From the NCBI RefSeq assembly GCF_910592395.1, contig NC_088326.1, positions 5,587,001 to 5,651,000 on the forward strand: a stretch of DNA of 64,000 bases, read 5' to 3'. The stretch is from Lineus longissimus (Eukaryota > Nemertea > Pilidiophora > Heteronemertea > Lineidae). How positions within the stretch are numbered: position 1 is the first letter of the stretch; every line of letters begins with the position of its first letter. The notes beneath the pieces were generated by a model. That model did not search any database, had not been told where the DNA came from, and saw only the letters and a list, made by a program, of their open reading frames with translations. The translations under genes and the position numbers were made by a program. Of this stretch, positions 21,640 through 31,928 are shown piece after piece.

Positions 21640-23598
21640 TACGTGTTTTAGAATACTACACCAAGAACCTCCTTATTTATAATGAATGTTTATACTCACT
21701 TCTCACCAAGAGGCATTTTATAATTGAAAAAGACTCCGAAGGGCCTTTTAGCTCCACGTGAAGATGTTGAGTCTGCCTTGGGATTTGCAGATAGTGGCTC
21801 CACACAGCCCCCCCCCCCTTGGGAACTTAAACGTGAGGAAAATGCATATTACAGAGTATGGTCGTCAATTTTAAAACACTATTTTTTTAATCTGCCAGTA
21901 CATGATATATGCCCGTCGTTCAGCACGCCGGAAATGTTATGCCGCGAAAATTTCATGTTGGGCCTGATGATATTTAGGCTATACAGACTCTTCGCCTTCA
22001 TTTTGAACCACAGGCCAACACTTGGCACTAACGACCGAGCCTAAATATGTAACGTGCACTGGGAGGAGCATAAGACTGACTCTGGTTTTTCGAGGATGCT
22101 TCGCTTTAATTCGCCACTCAATTAAACAATGGCTAAGACGCGGTGCAAGAGAAAACGAACACTCATATGGGGTATGTTAAGACTGTTACAACCGATGTTT
22201 CTGTTTGAGTCTACCAGCACATTCAGATATCATGCAAAATATTAAAATCGTCCGATTACGCACCGAAGCCGTACCGCACGTGCCATAAAACCATTGTCGT
22301 GATATTGTTATGATATAGGACAGAACACGGAGCCGATCTTTTCACGTAGCTATCATATAGTTCATGCTGTTTTGAATAATTTGTCATAAAAATTCGTACA
22401 TCTGATTCAATGGTAACCCGATATCCTGGTGAATTGGCACGGACTCACAAATGATTCTGGATCGGGTTTTCAAAGTGTTTAAAAAGAAACCGTGGCGCAT
22501 TCATCGCCTGGTAGTTCGTGTATATGTAGTTGGAAAGGACTGTGTCACGGTTTCGTTTCTATAATGTCAAATTACTCTCCACAGTGCATAGAAAAATATT
22601 TTCTATTTGCCATTTCTACATCCAGCGTCGGTCACTGAAGATTTCCTAAGAAATCTCGTTGCGGGCAAGTGTCGGAAGTTGCTTCTAGTACCACCGAACC
22701 GAGAAGATTTCGGCTCCCAATGCCCGGCCATAAAACTGAATTGTGAGCAGAACGTACAATGCAAACCTCCGGAAAAGAAATCCGTTTGCAACCCTCGACG
22801 AAACCTGACGTCCCTAAGCTATGTATCCCGAGTGTGGATACGGAGTTTACCCATGCTATGTATGTGTACGGAATCGGGATAACGTGTCTGATTGGCATTA
22901 TATCAAACACATTCAATATTATAATCTTCACCAAGGTTAATCGTACGAAATCACTTGGGTTATATCTTCTGAGATGTTTAGCCTTCTGTGACCTTGCCCT
23001 TCTCGTTGTCTCTTTCATCGCCTTTCCCTTAAGGCACATCATAGCCAGGCTTGAGCTCGGTGACAGGAAATTCTTTCTCCGGGACGACACGCAGATCCTG
23101 CCATATCTATACAACTCCGTTCACGTGCCGTACTATGTCTGTTTACAAGTCAGGAATCATGCCATGGTGGTAATAGCACTAGACAGGTAAGAGCAGAATT
23201 TGTGAGGTCATCCACATTTAAATTACCCCCTTTTGCCCCGGAGGACTGCATGCACGCAGATGATGTGATCTACTTTTATAGCTTTAGTACGAATTTTGGC
23301 CACGGTATGATAACCATTATGGGCCTACTCCGATGATTTAAGGAATTGATACCGAACTGGAGGTGTTGATTGTCTCACCAAAACCGCGAGGGTGGAGCTA
23401 AAATGAACATCACCCAGTAGTTTCGGTGAGACAACCAATACTCCCTCCAACAAGTCAATCATTGCCACCACTTCTCCCCTCCGTGTCATGGCTCCTGTCT
23501 TCAGTTGTGAGGCCAAATGTCTACCGGTCCCTCGCCGGTGACACTTGGTACCGTCTCCTCTCTCTGTTCCCCACTCCAGCATCCTGTCTAGAAACATT

Positions 23599-23680
23599 AT
23601 ACTGGACGGGACTTGATCGGCACAAAGTCAAGTCGACTTTGTGCCAATAAGTCGATTTTGTGCCAATCAAGTCCAGTTTA
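23599..23680. repeat. short hairpin repeat in the copy 1 intron
   Basis: The stretch from ACTGGAC to GTCCAGT folds on itself: the arms contain ACTTGATCGGCACAAAGTC and a matching GATTTTGTGCCAATCAAGT. Sister introns lack it. Probably a tiny MITE or fold-back. Confidence 0.6.
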
Positions 23681-24147
23681 ATGAGACAATATTTGCTTCC
23701 TATTTGTGAAAGTATATATGCCTACTGATTGTCCTGACAATGGTGTAAGTACGTTGAGGTGCTCAGAGACATTTTAAGTTTGTATGATATCACTGATAGC
23801 AATTACCTGTCCATTGGTGGGGAATCGAATACAGATTTTGACCGGCCCCGGTCTGGCCACACTGTAGCACTGCAACAATTCATTAATGAGGAAACCCTGA
23901 GGTGCGGTATAAACCACAGAAAGGCTCAGGTTTATTTCACCCTTGATAGTAAGAGTAGAATGATAAAGGATGTACGATTACAACGATTAATATCTGCGTA
24001 ATATCCTAAACTTCGTTTTCTTGCCCAAATCACATATATTTAAACTTGTCAAAACGCCACCACTGTCCTTCTACTACACCCTGTAAACAGCATTCTGAGC
24101 AAGAATGGGTTTCGCCCCTAACATAGTATCGATTCTCGCTATGTACA

Positions 24148-25056
24148 ATCATGGTCAAAAGTTTATGGACACCAGTTTTTGCACATTTTCTCAAAAACGG
24201 CTAATCCTATTGAACCCAAATTTTTACCAATGGTGGAAAATCTTCTTGGCTATCGAATGACGTGATAGTTGATATCAGGACCAATTGCATAACACAGTTA
24301 TTACATAGTTTTGAGAGGCATCTTTTTTACTTTTTTGTTAATCAATTTTTCAAAACCAAATTTACCCTACATTATATCTTACACATTGCTAAGACTTTCT
24401 GTGAAAAAAAATTGGAAAAATCTCATTTCAGTTTTGAGATATATCGAAATATCAAAATTTTGATATTTTGATAATTTGATATTTTTTGGTTTTTTTTGCA
24501 ACTGTATCATTGAGAAGTCATACCCAAATAATGATAGGCAGCATTTTAGTACAGCTAGCAACTAATATTGCTGAGAAAAGGTGGATACTTGGAAGTATGA
24601 AAATTTTCATATTATAATTTCAAGATGTTCCTTTAGTTGAAAATCAGAAAAAAATCACCATTCATTCAGGGGACATGGGTACTACTAGGATATATCGAAA
24701 AATCAGAAAAATCTCAAAATTTTCAGAATCTCAAAATTTTGATATTTTGATATATCATGAAAAGTAAATGATATTTTCAAAAACTTTCTCCACAGAAAGT
24801 CTTAGCATTGTTATCTGTATGATGCAAGATTTATACTTCGATTTAGAAAAACCCATCAACCAAAAAGTGAAAAATAGATGCCTCTCAAAATTATGTAATG
24901 ACTTTGTTATGCAATTGGTCCTGATATCAACTATGATATCATTCGATAGCCAAGAAGATTCTCCACCATTGGTGAAAATTTGGGTAAAAAAGAATTAGCC
25001 GTTTTTGAGAAAATGTGCAAAATCTGGTGTCCAATTGGCGAAATTGGTAAGAATGA
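24148..25056. mobile_element. ~0.9-kb fold-back element with Tc1-like terminus
   Basis: The two halves are long inverted repeats: the left half reads inward from TGGACACC through a segment with CTTCTTGGCTATCGAATGA and GGCATC, and the right half carries the complement of each in reverse order, meeting in an AT-rich centre near 24440-24750 built of GATATTTTGATA words. The left tip, TCAAAAGTTTATGGACACC, resembles termini of Tc1-like transposons. The right tip stops after GGTGTCCA and then diverges, so it is truncated or was rearranged. No transposase frame remains, so it is non-autonomous. Confidence 0.8.
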
Positions 25057-25557
25057 GAAGTTGTCCGTCACATATCTGGAGACAAAACCGAACATCCTTC
25101 TGAATGTACAGTCTTGTCCGAAGTGATCAGTGAAGGAATAAAAAAGAACGATGCAAATCCCGCCCTAAAGTTCTACATAAATAGGACAAAACCTCCCGGT
25201 ATCCGCCAGGGAAGAGAGCGTTTGTTTTTGTCCTTTAAGGAGGGAAATAAACGAGAGATAGCGGCCGCCACTATTTCAAGGTGGATTGTGGAGACTATTC
25301 GTCTTTCCTACAACACCTTGAAGACTTCCTCTGATCTTCGTGCGCTAGCTAACATCTCAGCGCACGAAGTTAGAGCACTAGCCACCTCCTTGGCTAACTA
25401 CCGAGGAGTTGCTCTTCAAGAAGTCGTTTCCGCTGCATGTTGGAGTAATCACTCCACATTCTCTCGTTTCTACCTACGAGACGTTTCTTCCCTCGTAGAT
25501 GGCATGCACACAATCGGCCCGATCGGTCTGCGGGGCATGTTGTTTGATCCTGGCTAG
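25057..25557 (+). pseudogene. tyrosine recombinase C-terminal fragment of a DIRS-like retrotransposon
   Basis: An open frame of 148 codons from 25114, with open sequence before it, matches the catalytic end of tyrosine recombinases: SAHEVRAL (the H-x-x-R pair) near 25353, CWSNHSTF with the Trp, then FYLRD with the nucleophilic Tyr. The first catalytic Arg lies upstream and is lost. This layout, and the sequence style, are those of DIRS/Ngaro-type retroelements, which integrate with a tyrosine recombinase instead of a DDE integrase. Reverse transcriptase and gag are absent, so this is a 3' remnant. The two hairpin-related repeats downstream support a DIRS origin. Confidence 0.78.
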
Positions 25558-25977
25558 ATCAAAAAAGGGGGGGAAGCCCGATTGAAGAGTCAAACGCGCA
25601 TCTTGCGCCATTTTTGATATGCCCTATCTTCAACAATCCAGGCAACCCCTAGTAGACTAGAAAGGACGCAATTTCTTATTGTTGTTTAGCAATAACTCAT
25701 TCTACACCCTTGAACATGCCTTACTTGCTCTAAGCTCTGTTGTCGGAAAGAAGATGGTTTTATTACGCAATTCTAGCGCTTTCCGGAGAATGGGTCTATT
25801 ACTCTCTATAATATGATTGTAATACCGAGATCAAAATACCGGTCCTCCGGTTCTCCCCATTTCTTTCCCCTGGCGGTCCTCCTTAGCTAATATGCCGGTG
25901 GTGCCTCCTGGATGGAACAACAGCTCAGCCTTAGGTAAGTCCTCGTTTCCCACCTCCAATAGGTTGCTGGGATTCGA

Positions 25978-26078
25978 TGCAAAAGTGTTCCATAGGTAAG
26001 TTTGAATGACACTAAATGCCCATTTCCTTACACGAAATGGCCATTTTGTTAGTTCATACTTACCTATGGAACACGGCC
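25978..26078. repeat. palindrome, candidate internal complementary region of the DIRS-like element
   Basis: About 100 bp that fold on themselves: GTGTTCCATAGGTAAGT at the left and ACTTACCTATGGAACAC at the right, with ATGCCCATTTCC and GAAATGGCCATTT between. Its reverse complement matches the repeat at 26268-26340 over more than 60 bases. DIRS elements carry an internal region complementary to the joined ends of their inverted terminal repeats, which would be palindromic in just this way. Confidence 0.65.
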
Positions 26079-26267
26079 CTCCCGCCGTCCCCACAAACGG
26101 GACATACTCTTTATTAACGCTCAAGAGTAAAGACTAAATATGGCGGCATGAGATCGGCGCGATCTCGCGGGATCGGTCAGGGCGCCGCCTGGCGGCCGAG
26201 CTGTTAACTCAGTTCTCAATTTAGAAAATTAAAGGGATACTCTTGTGTTTGAGCCCAAATGGAGTAA

Positions 26268-26340
26268 CATGCAAAAGTGTTCCATAGGTAAGTATGAACT
26301 AACAAAATGGCCATTTCTTGTAAGGAAATGGGCATTTTGT
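26268..26340 (+). repeat. candidate right inverted terminal repeat of the DIRS-like element
   Basis: Begins TGCAAAAGTGTTCCATAGG and continues through AATGGCCATTTCTTG to GGGCATTTTGT. It repeats in one orientation half of the palindrome 200 bp upstream. Placed 0.7 kb after the recombinase stop, it is where a DIRS right end would be. The left end of the element is not present in this window. Confidence 0.6.
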
Positions 26341-26418
26341 GGTTATCGTTTTGAATGGGAATGAGAAAATGGAAGATGTTAGGGAGAAATTTATGAACTT
26401 ATGTCACATTAGGTCGAA

Positions 26419-26493
26419 CTTTGTTCTCTTGACGAAGTCAAGTTTACCTTAAGTTAAATAGTAATGGACTGTGACTTCGTCAAGAGAACAAAG
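26419..26493. repeat. perfect 22-bp inverted repeat
   Basis: The arm at 26419-26440 (CTTTGTTCTCTTGACGAAGT plus CA) is the exact reverse complement of 26472-26493. The right arm lies within the first codons of the virus-like frame that follows. It may be a terminal structure or a local inversion duplicate. Confidence 0.8.
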
Positions 26494-27241
26494 CTCCACT
26501 TTATAAAAAGAGAAGAAGCTTGTAATGAAGCCACTTTTGAGTATTACTTACCTGAACAATCAAACATAGAGTATATTACTTTGAAATCGATAGCCTTTTA
26601 CAATTCTTGGTGGACAGTTGATGTCATTCCAGGTATCATTGAATTGGTCAAAACGAAAACTGAAATGGGTGGGGAAACCATCTAACTCTTTCACAATTAA
26701 TTTTGATGCTCATTTTACTTTAGCAGAACTGTGTTCCTTTATCACGGAGCACCTCAAAACTATTGCAGGGCCTGTTCAATTCAACTATGACAACAATAAC
26801 TACATTACAATTGAACTTACTGAAGACAGGCCGTTTATGCTGAATGATTACTATTCCGGGGATGAGTATTTTACAATAGTGAATACCGGTAAGTGGTTTG
26901 GATTTAAACAAGAAAGATTCACCAAGAAAGGAAAATAATACACCACCAAACCACTTAACTTTTACAGAACACAATTTAATTTAAGATCGAATTTGGTTGA
27001 CCAAAGTAAGACGCTCTACAACAATAAACCTTCTGACATCTTTTGCATTGTACCAGTGGAAAATGGCGACCAGATAAAGAACCAGAGATACGAGCTTAAT
27101 TGTACTAAAGTTGTGAACAAATGTACAAATCATCTCAAATTTGAAATCATTGATGATTGGGGTAAACTGGTTAATTTCAGAGGAATGCCAGTTGTTTTTG
27201 ATTTTTCATTTGTAACTGTAGACAATGTATTCGGTGAGTAA
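26464..27241 (+). pseudogene. virus-like structural protein remnant (unrecognised family, possibly minor capsid of a Maverick/adintovirus-like element)
   Basis: Three neighbouring open pieces (26464-26685, 26618-26938, 26993-27241) read as one protein broken by a frameshift near 26650 and by a stop near 26938. Features: alternating beta-strand-like sequence, a first part with YITLKSIAFYNSW, and a late segment with VNFRGMPVVFDF. This style resembles small structural proteins I associate with large DNA mobile elements and related viruses integrated in invertebrate genomes, but I cannot name the family with certainty. It is the only plus-strand gene of a compact cluster whose other members are on the minus strand. 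Not functional as it stands. Confidence 0.45.
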
Positions 27242-27307
27242 CTATGCCATCAAGAATAATTTTGGTTCTTTAACCACCTCTTTCACCACAGGCCAGGGTA
27301 TCTACCA

Positions 27308-27655
27308 TTACAAGGGTATCATCACAACTTTCTCTTTAACACTCTTTAACTTTTTCTTAAACTTAAAGTAAATGATAATGAAAAAGGCAATACCTGCTCC
27401 AATTACATAGAATGTCATATTAGATGAGGTCCTAGAGACAGTTTCACTTGATTCATACCCTGGTTCTGGTCCAAGCGACGCTCTCTGGACTTTGTCCGGT
27501 TCTGGTTCTGGTTCAGCTTTTTGTTCTTTGAATGTTGTCTTGTCCCTTTTAACCGCTTGAATTCCTGAGACCTTTTACCTAACTCCCGTGACCAATTGCT
27601 TCTCTGATCTGGCTTTCTTGGGTTTCTCAATGGTTGTCACTCGCGTTACAGGAGC
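27308..27655 (-). pseudogene. basic, Pro/Glu-rich protein with one C-terminal membrane segment (virus-like cluster)
   Basis: The minus-strand frame ending at the TAA at 27308-27310 encodes, in order, a Lys/Arg-rich part, a PEPEPE stretch with GPEPGYESS, a hydrophobic helix around FYVIGAGIAFFIIIYF and a Lys-rich tail. That is the layout of a tail-anchored or single-pass membrane protein with a cytoplasmic basic end. The upstream part (RSEKQLVTG region near 27600) is in another frame, so a frameshift lies near 27570. No family assigned. It sits tail to tail with the plus-strand structural-protein-like remnant. Confidence 0.5.
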
Positions 27656-27659
27656 CTTC

Positions 27660-28110
27660 TTATTCTCTATTTATCGTAATTGATTTTTCCTGGTCCTTAC
27701 CGATGTTATCTTTGGTATCGGTCTCATTATAATGTCTTAAAGTGATAAGAGTTGATGATGCCAAAGCAAATAACGCTTCCATCCTCAGACTCACCCACCC
27801 TAACCATTTGTCCAGTTCATTGGTAACTACGTAATCATTTCTTAAGTCTTTATAGAGAGCATCTGCATCATCAACAGGCAAGAACAACTTTGTTAATTTA
27901 GTGTAAGCGTTTTAATACTGTCTTACCCAATGAATCTTTAAGTGTAGCAGCCATCTTTGTCTGGTAGATTCTATGGTGTTTCAAGATTTCCTTCTCACTT
28001 ATGTTGTCTAAGTCATTAAATGTAATATGTTTATTCAGGAAGTCCTTGCTTTTACCAGTAGCTACAAGCACTTTAAGATCTTGTTTGGCTTGAAGGCCAC
28101 TATCAGTTAA
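27660..28110 (-). pseudogene. helical protein remnant (virus-like cluster)
   Basis: A 75-codon frame (27660-27887, with LPVDDADALYKDL and LASSTLITL) continues upstream in a shifted frame to about 28110, where QDLKVLVATGKSK and ISEKEILKHHRIY are encoded. A stop and a one-base shift separate the parts near 27900. Predicted mostly helical, no membrane segment I am sure of, no family recognised. Codon use and AT content fit its neighbours in the cluster. Confidence 0.45.
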
Positions 28111-28149
28111 GGTTTGTTGACTGCTAGTCGAGGCTTGTTGATTCGTAGT

Positions 28150-28345
28150 CTAGACAAGGCCTTGGCGAGGGGGGCACTCGATTTGAACAAATTGGCGACT
28201 TAATATTAGCACCTTGTTGCTTTGTTGTGTAATTCTGTTGACAACTAGCATTGTTCTGTTGAAAGTTAGCTGCATTCTGTTGAAAGTTAGTTTGAAATGA
28301 GATAAGCTGGATTTGAACTTTCGTTAACTGGATTAATTACTCCCA
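28150..28345 (-). pseudogene. Gln/Asn-rich frame (virus-like cluster)
   Basis: On the minus strand a frame encodes repeated NFQQN-type units (FQTNFQQNAANFQQNNASCQ region), followed by KQQGANIKSP. Low-complexity Gln/Asn-rich segments occur in structural or assembly proteins but give no function here. Boundaries are uncertain and stops occur at both sides. Confidence 0.35.
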
Positions 28346-28436
28346 TGTGTTTCATTTGCTGCTCAATTATCGTTGATGTTTGACTATTCATTGTATTTAA
28401 TAGTAGGTAAAATCACCCTGAATCAGTCTTGTGACC

Positions 28437-28520
28437 TGAAAGCAAAGCTCGATCTGACTATGTTATGAGAGCAAAGCTCGGTCTGACTACTTCATAAGAG
28501 CAAAGCTCGATCAGTCTTTT
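28437..28520. repeat. three-copy GAGCAAAGCTC tandem repeat
   Basis: GAGCAAAGCTCGATCTGACT, or a variant, appears three times at about 32-bp spacing. The core GAGCAAAGCTC is palindromic except for its centre. It lies between two minus-strand frames of the cluster and could be a promoter or terminator relic, or simple duplication. Confidence 0.65.
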
Positions 28521-28541
28521 GACTTGTGACCTCTTTGGCTT

Positions 28542-28943
28542 TTAAGGCGCTTGGTAAAACCTGACTTTTCTACTCAGACACAGTCCTGATGGATAGCTAC
28601 TTTCTTGACATTCCAGAACACAAAGTAAAACGTCACTCTGCTGCGTTAATGCGTCTTCCTCTTCCTTCACAAGTCTGTAGGTCTTGAAGAAAACACTACT
28701 TGTGAAAGCATACCATAATTGATTCAAATCATTCATTCTATCCTTGTTTGTTGAATAAAGATTCAGCACTAAATAATCTATTTTCAATTTATCAAAAGCT
28801 TGGTTTAAAAATACATGATTTTTTATGGTTACTTTAATCCAACAATAATGTAGGTATCTGAGATATGCATGGTAAACCAACCTCAGATCTGTAAAATTGT
28901 CTTCAGTTAATTGAGGCTTACCGAGTGCTCTGTTAATTAACAA
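28542..28943 (-). CDS. unrecognised 130-residue protein (virus-like cluster)
   Basis: An open frame with helical character (LRLVYHAYLRYLHYCW near the start, LNQLWYAFTSSVFF in the middle). It has no ATG at its beginning; the open part starts with TTG and overlaps the end of the upstream frame (28933-29337) by 11 bases. Either the two are overlapping genes, or they are one gene broken by a frameshift at that point. No domain recognised. Confidence 0.45.
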   Translation of the reverse strand: MLINRALGKPQLTEDNFTDLRLVYHAYLRYLHYCWIKVTIKNHVFLNQAFDKLKIDYLVLNLYSTNKDRMNDLNQLWYAFTSSVFFKTYRLVKEEEDALTQQSDVLLCVLECQESSYPSGLCLSRKVRFYQAP

Positions 28944-29337
28944 ATTCTGCCTCTAAAATCCAGTCACAGTCACCATAATGAATTTCAAAAAGCAGTGCAT
29001 GCCGAGGTAACCCTTCACGCCTTAATTTAGATGGGAGATTGCTGACGCCAGTTTCAAATGCCCGCTGAATTGTCCTTTCGTATCTGGCATTACACAACCA
29101 TTTCATTGGGCTTGAGAAGTGGCACTGCAAAGACGCTTCAACATTAATCTCAAGACCCTGGAAACCATCATCATTGTAAACAACCACATTACAATAGATG
29201 CATAACTCGTATGTAAACGTATCACCAGGCCTCGTTGGGTTTAAGTCCTTCTTGTATTCATACAGTGTCCATATTTTACAATTGTGGCATAATACGGCAT
29301 CATACGGCATAACATCGGCATCATACGCAGATATCAA
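28933..29337 (-). CDS. unrecognised 134-residue Cys-containing protein (virus-like cluster)
   Basis: The frame encodes LCHNCKIWTLYEY and later CIYCNVVVYNDDG, two Cys-x-x-Cys pairs about 30 residues apart that could form a zinc ribbon, then a C-terminal part with EIHYGDCDWILE. It is the most upstream minus-strand member of the cluster. The start is uncertain because the codon at the start of the open stretch need not be the true one. Function unknown. Confidence 0.45.
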   Translation of the reverse strand: MISAYDADVMPYDAVLCHNCKIWTLYEYKKDLNPTRPGDTFTYELCIYCNVVVYNDDGFQGLEINVEASLQCHFSSPMKWLCNARYERTIQRAFETGVSNLPSKLRREGLPRHALLFEIHYGDCDWILEAEFVN

Positions 29338-29447
29338 TCGTTGTTATCGTGCATTTATCCTTTTACTAGTAAGATCTATGTGAAAGGTCGAAGTTAGACC
29401 ACTTCATAGTTTTTCACAATATTTTTGATTTAATAAAAAGCCATTAT

Positions 29448-31250
29448 GTGGTACACAAGGGGCAAATGTATCTGATCATTCCAGCCTGTACATTACAATG
29501 GAAGTGCCAGTTCAGGTATCACAATGACATTGGCAATGCTTGTTTGCTGGCCAGTGAGGCAAGTATCCGAAATATTAGATCACAACAGGCTAACAACAAA
29601 CCTGATGAGATAGCGGGTTGGAATGATCAGGTTCGTGCGCGAAAGGAAAGGGCAGTGTAGTACTGTTGTGACACATGGAAGGATAATGGGAGACCTAGAA
29701 ATTGTGGCACACGTGCTGAATATCATGTTGCTGTTAGAAATGTGAAGAGGGATAGGGAGCGGGTGTCCGCTGATGAGCTAGCAAATGCTCTTACGGACAC
29801 TGAGGGCGATGACTTTTGGAGTGAGGTCATGCAAATGCGTGGAAAAGCTATAAGCCCCTGTCGATGACAATGGACGTTAGATTGGGCAATGTTGAGATCG
29901 GGGAATCGTTTGCTGAAATATTTTGAACCCTCTATATATCCACATCATATCGGGATGAAGATCTTACAGTGTTGCAATATGATACTAGAAATGATATTTA
30001 CAATAGATGTGGTAGAGATGAATGTGTGAAACCACATCATTTTGATGTTCATGATTGGCAGGTATCATCAGCCGTCTGAACAAGGGAATAACGCCACTCG
30101 TATGCTGACCGTTCATCTGTGCTTCTTGCTGACCTCCATATTATACCATGGTTTTTGTCCAAGTGACCTTTCTAGGTCTACCCGTTATCCTGATCCCTAA
30201 AAATACCAGGAAATCGCGAGAGCAGTCTAAAAATTACCGGGGCAATGCCCTTAGTAGTATCATTGGTAAGGTACTTTATTATAATATTCTTGAGAGATAT
30301 AGTGATATTCTTACCTCAAGTGACAGTCAATTTGGATTTAAAAAGGGTCTTTCGACAACTCTTTGTAGCTTTGTTACGGAAGAGGTGATCAGATATTACA
30401 TCAATAATGATACCCCAGTAGTGTATTCTGCAATGCTTGACGCATCCAAGGCATTCGATGGTATCAACTTTATCAAGTTATTCAGGATATTGCAACGCAA
30501 GGAACTGTGCCCCTCATTTCACGTTTTTTAGCGACTTTGTATACCAATCAGAGAGTGAATGTTAGGTGAGATGATTATACCTCCCTCTTTTTTCCTTTGT
30601 AATAGAGTTGAACAGGGGGGGGGAGTGTTGCCTCCGATTCTCTTCAACCTTTACATAGGCGAACTTCTCGATAAGCCGAAGAGTTCAAAAGTAGGGTGCC
30701 ATGTAGGCCATCCCGCTGGAACTTTGGCGTGTGTCGACGACGTTATCATTCTTGCCCCGTCGCTCTGGGCTCTGCGACAAATTCTCATATTGTGAGATGA
30801 CTATTCTAAAGAGTGTAAGATCAAGTTCAACGCTGGAAAATCTAAACTGCTACTTTTTGGCATAAGGAATGTAGAAGTCATTATGGTCCGCTTTAATGGC
30901 ATTGACATGACCCCTAGTTTAAAGGAAATACGTCGTGGGATTCCTATAGGGCGAAATATAGGGGGAGAACGAATCGAAACAACAATATCTGACATGTACA
31001 AACGTACAGATTTATTATTAGCGAAGTTTCAATATGCCTCTACTGTGGTGAGATATGCTCTATTAAAAAGTTTTAGTATATCCCTTTACGCAGCCCAATG
31101 CTGAATTTGGCTCACCCCCATATCCAGCGGTATACTCTGCGTGGAGAAAATGAGTGCGTTGGGTTCTGGGTATTTCACCCAGAACTAGGAGGACGTTGCG
31201 ATGTCAAAGCATTTGGGGTGTTTCTAACTGATAACTCCCTATAGAGAGCC
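29448..31250 (+). pseudogene. LINE ORF2 fragment A, in GPCR copy 1 intron
   Basis: Frames from 29448 encode a linker between endonuclease and reverse transcriptase (RYHNDIGNACLLASEASI); 30148-31100 encode RT with FGFKKGLSTT, DASKAFDGI and a damaged active site (CVDD where the related copies have ADD). Indels and stops break it throughout. It keeps more of the 5' side than the fragments in copies 2 and 3, so those two lost that part by deletion, or the unit from which they came did. Same orientation as the receptor gene. Confidence 0.85.
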
Positions 31251-31321
31251 TACGTTTTGTATTTTTACCGCATTTTAGCCTGATCTTCCAATCACCCTAA
31301 AAATTGTGTCTATCATTTAAG

Positions 31322-31928
31322 ATTCCTGCAGCTGACCAACCCTCTAAAGGCAAAGATCTACGCAACTCGGGAAAATGCCAATAAAGTCTTTGCGGCGATT
31401 ACTTTCCTTGCCGTGGCTTGCAACGCATGACGATATGCTTGGTCATTTATTGACGATCGAGGCGAATTGGGGAATCCGTGTTACCCAAAAGGATTGTCAA
31501 GGTTATCAGGATATCCATGGGGGGACGATCCCGACATCTACTTTTACATAATTGTCATGTTTGTAACTCCTCTTTTACTATTACTATTTTTCAATGTTGG
31601 TGTTGTCTTTTCGCTAATAGCCAGCATGCGCAAAAGTGACGCATTTGCGCAGTCCAAATCTAAAAGTAACGCTGCGCATGCGCAGCATCGGTTATCCATC
31701 ATGGCAACTTGTATTATCACATTGTTCCTTATTTGTGAAATACCCTCTTGTCTTGATCGAATGCTAAGTCTGGCAGGCCACCAGTGGACAGTATTGACTA
31801 ATTTCAGCAGGAGAACAGGTCTATGGCTTGTTGCTATTGATTCCTCTTTTAATTTCGTCATCTATCTGGTAACCAATCGGTCGTTTCGAAGGTGTCTGTT
31901 TCGTAACGATCAACCATCCTTAACATGA
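31322..31928 (+). pseudogene. GPCR copy 1, exon 2 with premature TGA
   Basis: Homologous to exon 2 of copies 2 and 3: helices 4 to 7 and the C-terminal tail. TGA at 31428-31430 interrupts it after 35 codons; beyond that the frame is open to 31928, so the damage is confined to this codon and the altered tail. The single lesion suggests recent loss of function. Confidence 0.85.

Larger units (their letters stand above)
22759..31928 (+). pseudogene. class A GPCR, copy 1 (broken)
   Basis: Exon 1 is 22759-23186 and ends at GACAG|GTAAGAG; exon 2 starts at 31322 after TTTAAG. Joined, it would give a seven-helix peptide-receptor-like protein. The exon 2 frame meets TGA at 31428-31430, where copies 2 and 3 have TGG (Trp 182), cutting the protein inside the fourth helix. 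The C-terminus also differs: a small change replaces the shared stop so that the frame would run two codons further. The intron is 8,135 bp against about 1.6 kb in the sister copies, filled by transposon and virus-like remnants. I judge it a pseudogene, although exon 1 is still open and could be transcribed. Confidence 0.85.

Noticed and set aside
21724-22044. Open frame in the upstream block of the GPCR units, also in units 2 and 3
   Set aside because: The frame is similar only because the DNA is duplicated; it diverges by frameshifts and has no recognised domain. A 5' exon of the receptor cannot be excluded.
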